A DNA stretch of 64,000 bases from Providencia sneebia DSM 19967. GTDB lineage: Bacteria; Pseudomonadota; Gammaproteobacteria; Enterobacterales; Enterobacteriaceae. Under the pieces are notes generated by a model that made no database searches, was not told the origin of the DNA, and saw nothing but the letters and a program-made list of their open reading frames with translations. The stretch is taken from NCBI RefSeq assembly GCF_000314895.2, contig NZ_CM001773.1, positions 3,431,901 through 3,495,900 on the forward strand. The letters are read 5' to 3'. A program made the translations under genes and the position numbers. Below, in pieces: positions 58,986-64,000 of the stretch. How positions within the stretch are numbered: position 1 is the first letter of the stretch; each line of letters opens with the position of its first letter.

Positions 58986-59958
58986 GATGATCGTCTCCTT
59001 TATTCTTATCTTTCTTGGTATTACGATGCACTAAGAAACTCAAACCCGCTAAGGCGGCCAGAGGCAAGATCATTCCTTTATATAAAGTGTGTTGGATATG
59101 TTCAGAACGCGCCCCTGTAGAAAGTTGTTCCAATTCAGGTAAACCAAGATTTTGATAAGGCACACCAGATAAAACCATCACCTGTGTTCCGCCTCCTTCA
59201 AGCTCACCATAAACATGCATTTCATATTTTGGTACTTGGGCTAAATTCGGGTCGTTACTGTGTAATGTTTGCCGCGGATAGGGATATTCACTCCCTGCTT
59301 TAAGTTCTAAACGTTTTTGGGCTTCAGTTAATAGCTCCTCACGAGTACCAAAAATAACAGCACCTGTAGGACACACTTCAACACATCCCGGCAAACCCCC
59401 TTTATCTAAACGCTCTACACCTTTTTGATTACATAACTCACATTTATGAATTGCACCAAACTTGTCATTGTATGCATATTTCGGAACATTAAATGGGCAA
59501 GCAACCATACAATAACGGCACCCCGTACAAATGCTGGCGTCATAATGTACAATGCCTGTTTTAGGATCTTTGGTGAGTGCTGAGACGGGACAAACTGAAA
59601 CGCAGTTAGGATCAACACAGTGCATACACTGTTTTTTGATATAGGCATAACCCTCTTTTTCTTGGTCTTTATGAATACCTTTGCCACTACTCCAAACTTG
59701 AATAATATTATTGGTATAGGGCGTTAGTTTATCGTTATTTGACCAAGTTTTTTCGCCAACGGGGTTAAGCTCCGTACTATTGATCTCTTGGCATTTAGCC
59801 ACACAAGCTTGACACCCAACACACAAGGTTGAGTCATAAAGCATGCCGAGAGAATTGGGGATAGGCGGTCTATTTTTTGCCTCAGCAAAACTCGTCGAGG
59901 AAGTTCCCGCTAATAGCATCCCTCCCGCTGAGATTTTAAGGAAATTTCGTCTATTCAC
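58969..59958 (-). CDS. hybA: Hydrogenase-2 iron-sulfur subunit HybA
   Basis: The electron-transfer subunit between HybOC and HybB, 329 residues. The Tat signal is [13 protein letters not shown]. Four [4Fe-4S] motifs follow: [38 protein letters not shown] and CELCNQKG...GCVEVCP. A C-terminal membrane helix around [14 protein letters not shown] anchors the protein. Confidence 0.95.
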   Translation of the reverse strand: MNRRNFLKISAGGMLLAGTSSTSFAEAKNRPPIPNSLGMLYDSTLCVGCQACVAKCQEINSTELNPVGEKTWSNNDKLTPYTNNIIQVWSSGKGIHKDQEKEGYAYIKKQCMHCVDPNCVSVCPVSALTKDPKTGIVHYDASICTGCRYCMVACPFNVPKYAYNDKFGAIHKCELCNQKGVERLDKGGLPGCVEVCPTGAVIFGTREELLTEAQKRLELKAGSEYPYPRQTLHSNDPNLAQVPKYEMHVYGELEGGGTQVMVLSGVPYQNLGLPELEQLSTGARSEHIQHTLYKGMILPLAALAGLSFLVHRNTKKDKNKGDDHHDDAS

Positions 59959-59960
59959 GG

Positions 59961-61079
59961 TTATTCTCCCCGTGAGTCTTGATCATTCTGCCGTTTTTGC
60001 CGTCCTAATTCACGAACAGCCATGACACTGACACCTGCAACCAACCCAACTACACCACCAATTAAACCTATAGCTGTTGAGGAAATAGTGCCACCTTCAC
60101 GGTTATTGAGGTCTGGCTTATCAACCCTAGGTGTTGGGTTTTCCACATTGGCAAGCTGGTGGATACCTTTATGGAATCCAACATTTTCCTCATTACAGCC
60201 ATAACATGGGTGACCAATAGCAACCGGCCAAACACCGCCGACATCACAAAATTGCAATGTAGAGCAGTTACCGTAAGTCTCTGGGCCTTTACAACCTAAA
60301 TGGTATAAACACCAACCTTGACGATGACCTTCATCACCAAATTCTTTCGCGAAACGGCCGGCATCAAAGTGCGGACGTCGTTCACAATGTTCATGAATAA
60401 GACGACCATAAGCAAATAATGGACGATTTTTGCTATCCAGTTTTGGTGCAGTATTGAACGTAATAATATGCGCCACTGTTGCTAAGAAGTTATGTGGATT
60501 TGGTGGACAACCCGGAATGTTAATCACAGTTTTATCGGTAATGACTTCATTCAAGCCTACCGCCCCAGTTGGGTTACTCCCCGCAGCGGCGACACCACCC
60601 CAAGAAGCACATGACCCAATGGCAATAACAGCAGCAGCATGTTCGGCAACTTCACGAATATGCTCAACAATTGGCTTACCTGCAACCATGCAGTAAATAC
60701 CGTTATCTTTTAGTGGGATAGAACCATCAACAACAAGAACATATTTTCCTTTGTATTTCTCAATCGCATTATGTTTATTCTGCTCAACTTGTTCTCCAAA
60801 AGCCGCAGATAACACTTCATGATATTCAAGCGAAATAGTATCAAGGATAAGATTTTCAAGCGTTGGGTGCGTTGCGCATAATAATGATTCTGTACAACCT
60901 GTGCATTCTTGTGCACCAATCCAAATTACAGGAGGGCGCCCTGGATCACTCACTGCATCTGCCATTTGTGCCGCAGCTTTACTGCTTAAACCCATTGTTG
61001 CTGCCAGTGCAGTGCATAATTTCATAAAATCACGACGACTAATGCCGTGAGGAGAAATAATAGTATTCTCTCCAGCCAT
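59961..61079 (-). CDS. hybO: Hydrogenase-2 small subunit HybO
   Basis: The small subunit carrying the iron-sulfur relay to the [NiFe] site, 372 residues. The Tat signal contains [17 protein letters not shown]. The cluster cysteines are in [18 protein letters not shown], and [12 protein letters not shown], with further sites in the C-terminal half ([24 protein letters not shown]). A C-terminal hydrophobic helix anchors it on the periplasmic face. It is the first gene of the hyb-hyp operon, with AGGAAA before the ATG. Confidence 0.96.
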   Translation of the reverse strand: MAGENTIISPHGISRRDFMKLCTALAATMGLSSKAAAQMADAVSDPGRPPVIWIGAQECTGCTESLLCATHPTLENLILDTISLEYHEVLSAAFGEQVEQNKHNAIEKYKGKYVLVVDGSIPLKDNGIYCMVAGKPIVEHIREVAEHAAAVIAIGSCASWGGVAAAGSNPTGAVGLNEVITDKTVINIPGCPPNPHNFLATVAHIITFNTAPKLDSKNRPLFAYGRLIHEHCERRPHFDAGRFAKEFGDEGHRQGWCLYHLGCKGPETYGNCSTLQFCDVGGVWPVAIGHPCYGCNEENVGFHKGIHQLANVENPTPRVDKPDLNNREGGTISSTAIGLIGGVVGLVAGVSVMAVRELGRQKRQNDQDSRGE

Positions 61080-61531
61080 TCGATTTTCCTATTATATTAT
61101 TATGAGAACCTCAATATATGAAAATAATCCTATTCCTCATTTATTTTAATCAATTGATCTTCATCAACAGGAAAGATAATAAATATAAAAATTTATATAA
61201 CTGATAGAAGAAACGATTCAGCATAATAATTAAAGCAAAACGGTTTACATCATAAATCAATATTAAAAATCAAATTATAAATAAGAAAGAATAAAGATAA
61301 TAAAATAAAAACAATGAGTTAAATATTATCACACTCTACATCAATTTATCCATACCATCATTTATTTAAAAAATGATATAGAACAATAAAATTAAAATCA
61401 GTAAATAAGAATCAATATCAAAATAATAAAAGTCTCATTAAATAATAAAGCTAAATATATATACTTAGAGTTATACAATTAAAATAATGATAAGAAATAG
61501 ATCAATATATTGAGTAATATAAACTCGTGAT
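61080..61531. other. Gap between hypF and hybO
   Basis: About 450 bases, nearly all A and T, between the end of hypF and hybO on the minus strand. It holds the hyb promoter with an FNR-type box near the hybO end. No open frame or RNA gene was recognised, and no clear terminator for hypF. Confidence 0.55.
61154..61167 (-). promoter_or_regulatory. FNR box upstream of hybO
   Basis: TTGATCTTCATCAA is a perfect match to the FNR consensus TTGAT-N4-ATCAA. It lies 75 bases before the hybO start codon, which suggests anaerobic control of the uptake hydrogenase operon. Confidence 0.75.
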
Positions 61532-63822
61532 TTACTGCTTAATAAATTTTGCAGCGGTAATAATCGCTTGCCCCAATGCTAACCCACCATCTCCCATAGG
61601 AAGCTGATGAGCATGAAGAACCTCTAAAGGTTGTAATTTTTCAATAATAAGGTTTCTCAATAGCTGATTATGCATCACGCCACCAGAGAGAACGATACGA
61701 TTAATATGATATTGTTCAGCAAATTTATGTGCTAAATCTGCAAAACCTTGCGCTAATGCTTGATGAAAAGCCATCGCTCGTTGTTCAATCAGTGCCTGAT
61801 AATTAATCCATTGCTGCCAAAATGTCACTAAATCAAGAGTCTGCCCAACAACAGGTAACGTCACGGGATGCTCATAATCTTTACAATCTAAAGCCAGTGC
61901 TTCAAGCTGACAAGCAGCCTCACCTTCCCAACTTGTCTCTTGCGGGCAGATACCCAATGCAGCGGCAACCGCATCAAAGAGGCGCCCAGCAGAAGAGGCT
62001 AAAGGGGAGTTAATTTTTGATCAACCATCTTTTGCATAATATGGCAAGGATAAGGCGCTAACGCATCCGCAATATCCTGCTGCTGCCAATTAGGTAAAAA
62101 ATGATGTAAATGAGCAAATAAATTACGCCAAGGTTGACGAGAAGCCATATTACCGCCCGGCATAGCAACAGCGGGTAATCCGCCTAAATATTGGCTAGAG
62201 GTATAATCAATTAATAAACATTCACCGCCCCATAAACGGTTATCATCGCCATAACCTAGACCATCTAGTGCTAATCCAATGACTTTTTCATCCCCTAAAG
62301 GAATACCATGTTCAACCATTGCAGCTGCAATATGGGCATGATGATGCTGAATATATTCAACAGGAATATTTGATTGAGATGATAATTGTTGAGCATATTG
62401 ATGACTGATATAACTTGGATGCATATCCGCTGCAATAATAGCAGGTGTAAAACGATAGATTGATTTAAATAGTTGAATTGTCTTTTGATATTGGTGGAAA
62501 ATATCAATATCTTCAAGATCACCAAAATGCTGGCTGATAACGGCATTTTTGTCGCGTAATAAGCAAAATGTATTTTTTAAATCTGCCCCTAGTGCCAATA
62601 TTGATGGTGATTGCTCAAAACCTGCGGGTAATTCAATTGCATCTGGCACATAGCCTCTGGCACGGCGAAGCATTTCAGCTTGTCCAGCATCATAACGTAC
62701 CAATGAATCATCAGCGCGTTGAATAATATCTCTATTATGCATAAGCCACACATCAGCAATATCCGCTAAATCAGTCAGCGCTTCCTCATTTGTTAAAGCT
62801 GGCGGTTTACCGGAAGCATTTCCTGAAGTCATAATTAATGGGCGCTTTATTGCATCCATAAGTAAAATTTGTAATGGATTTGATGGCAACATAATTCCCA
62901 ATTCACGTAAATTAGGAGCAATTTCTCGACTTAATTGACTATTTTCCCACTGTTTTAATAACACAATTGGCGCTGCGCTACTTTTTAATAACGCACGTAA
63001 ACCATCACAAATGTTAACACCTTGTTCATTTAGCCATTCAAGCGATGGGATCATCACCGCAAAAGGTTTTGTTGGGCGATTTTTACGCTGGCGTAACTGT
63101 CTAATAGCGTCATCATTTGTGGCATCACAGGCGAGATGAAAGCCGCCTAATCCTTTAATCGCAACAACATCACCTTGTAAGATCCGAGCAACGGTTTCTG
63201 TTAATGCCACTTGTTCAATCGCTAACATTCTCCCTGTATTATCATAAAGTTTAATTTGCGGGCCACAATCTGGGCAGGCATTAGGCTGGGCATGAAATCG
63301 GCGGTCGGCGGGTGATTCATATTCTTGTAAGCAATTAGGGCACAACAAAAAATCAGCCATTGCTGTATTAGGCCTGTCATAAGGCATTTGCCGAATAATG
63401 GTAAAGCGCGGGCCACAATGGGTACAATTTGTGAAAGGATAATGAAATCTGCGGTTATTTGGCTCCAATAGGTCACGCTGACAAGCACTACACGTCGCGG
63501 CATCTGGTATAACTTGTGTATCCATACGCCCCGTTCCGCTATGACGAATGGTAAAACGGTCTGGAGATTGCGCCCACTCATGAGGCTGTGATTGAATGCT
63601 ATCAATATGCGCTAAAGGTGGGCAATGTTGGTGCAACAAACGGGTAAATTCACGAATATCAGCATCCGCAAGCAACCTCACTAATACGCCTTCTCCATCA
63701 TTGCAAACATCCCCATTCAATCCACATTGATGAGCAAGTTGCCATACATAAGGGCGAAAACCAACACCTTGCACTTTTCCTTTAATCCGAAGTTGTATTC
63801 CTTTGGTCACTGGCGCCCCCAC
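61532..63822 (-). pseudogene. hypF: hypF carbamoyltransferase, split by a -1 frameshift
   Basis: HypF transfers carbamoyl from carbamoyl phosphate to HypE for the CN ligands of [NiFe] sites. The first frame (63822-61999, 607 residues) has the acylphosphatase domain (GKVQGVGFRPYVWQL), two zinc-finger pairs (CSAC/CTHCG, CPNC/CPDCG), the YrdC-like domain and the start of the Kae1-like domain with HHHAH. It stops at a TAG at 61999. The remaining 150 or so residues continue without loss in the -1 frame from LASSAGRLFDAVAAALG to the end at 61532. The shift lies in the run CCCCTTT (62001-62007). Together the parts equal the roughly 750-residue E. coli length. Either a true mutation or a homopolymer sequencing error. 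The start may be the GTG at 63822 or at 63810. Confidence 0.85.
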
Positions 63823-64000
63823 GTATTATTTTTACAACAATATTTACGCCACTTAATGAATAATGCTTAAGTTCAGATCAAAAAAATGGAAGATAGCGTA
63901 AAGCATTGGAGAGATCACTTCTGTATCTTGCCATTTTGCAGAATAAACTTCACTTTGCCTTGCCAAAATTCAGCCAAAAAAATGTCATCAGGTTGGGTAA

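Noticed and set aside
61999..62010. Programmed -1 frameshifting in hypF
   Set aside because: The CCCCTTT run is not in the correct phase for a slippery heptamer, no downstream stem-loop stood out, and HypF is not known to use recoding.

Overview
The window is about 40% GC chromosomal sequence from a gammaproteobacterium of the Enterobacterales. The best guess is a urease-positive Providencia (P. rettgeri-like, Morganellaceae). The reasons are the low GC, the frr-pyrH-tsf-rpsB/map housekeeping block in Escherichia order, and a ureABCEFGD urease operon without ureR. That urease order is the Morganella/Yersinia type, not the Proteus ureR-DABCEFG type. The species call is inference; no database was searched.

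Layout. (1) 0.1-6.6 kb: dxr, frr, pyrH, tsf and rpsB on the minus strand, divergent from map. (2) 7.2-10.3 kb: a benzoylformate-decarboxylase-like ThDP enzyme, an AEC-family carrier, and a small DUF1622 membrane protein on the opposite strand. (3) 10.8-28.7 kb, all plus strand: a urea/ammonia/nickel island. It holds an ammonium channel (amtB), a nickel-type ABC transporter (nikABCD-like), ureABCEFGD, a urea channel (yut), a Kch-type potassium channel, a FUSC-type membrane protein, an SLC13/ArsB-type permease, the second ATPase of the ABC transporter (nikE-like), and two FluC/CrcB fluoride channels. (4) 28.7-31.1 kb, minus strand: a second Kch paralogue followed by ccmA and ccmB without the rest of the ccm operon. 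(5) 31.7-33.5 kb: an eptC-type phosphoethanolamine transferase. (6) 33.7-51 kb: a formate hydrogenlyase of the hydrogenase-4 type, hyfABCDEFGHIJ-hycI. It comes with a divergent/convergent set of hydN-hypA-hypC, a short HyfR activator, and the selenoprotein formate dehydrogenase fdhF. (7) 51.2-63.8 kb, minus strand: the uptake hydrogenase-2 operon hybOABCDE running into hypABCDE, preceded by hypF, which carries an apparent frameshift.

How the parts work together. Urea enters through Yut, urease splits it, and ammonia may leave through AmtB. Nickel for urease and for both [NiFe] hydrogenases is imported by the Nik system and handled by His-rich UreE and an unusually His-rich HypB. Under fermentation FdhF and Hyf would turn formate into CO2 and H2, and Hyb would take H2 up again. 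Three promoters (hyf, hydN, fdhF) each carry a -24/-12 sigma-54 element plus the same 16-bp upstream motif TCGTCA-N4-TGTCGA, which ties them into one regulon, most likely under HyfR. A perfect FNR-type box lies before hyb.

Points most worth checking: the hypF frameshift, which if real should block all [NiFe] hydrogenase maturation; the HyfR that lacks the usual N-terminal domain; the orphan ccmAB pair; the nickel transporter split by the urease operon; the asymmetric FluC pair; and the Cys-His-Asn active-site flap of UreC. No rRNA, tRNA, insertion sequence, prophage or CRISPR array was seen.
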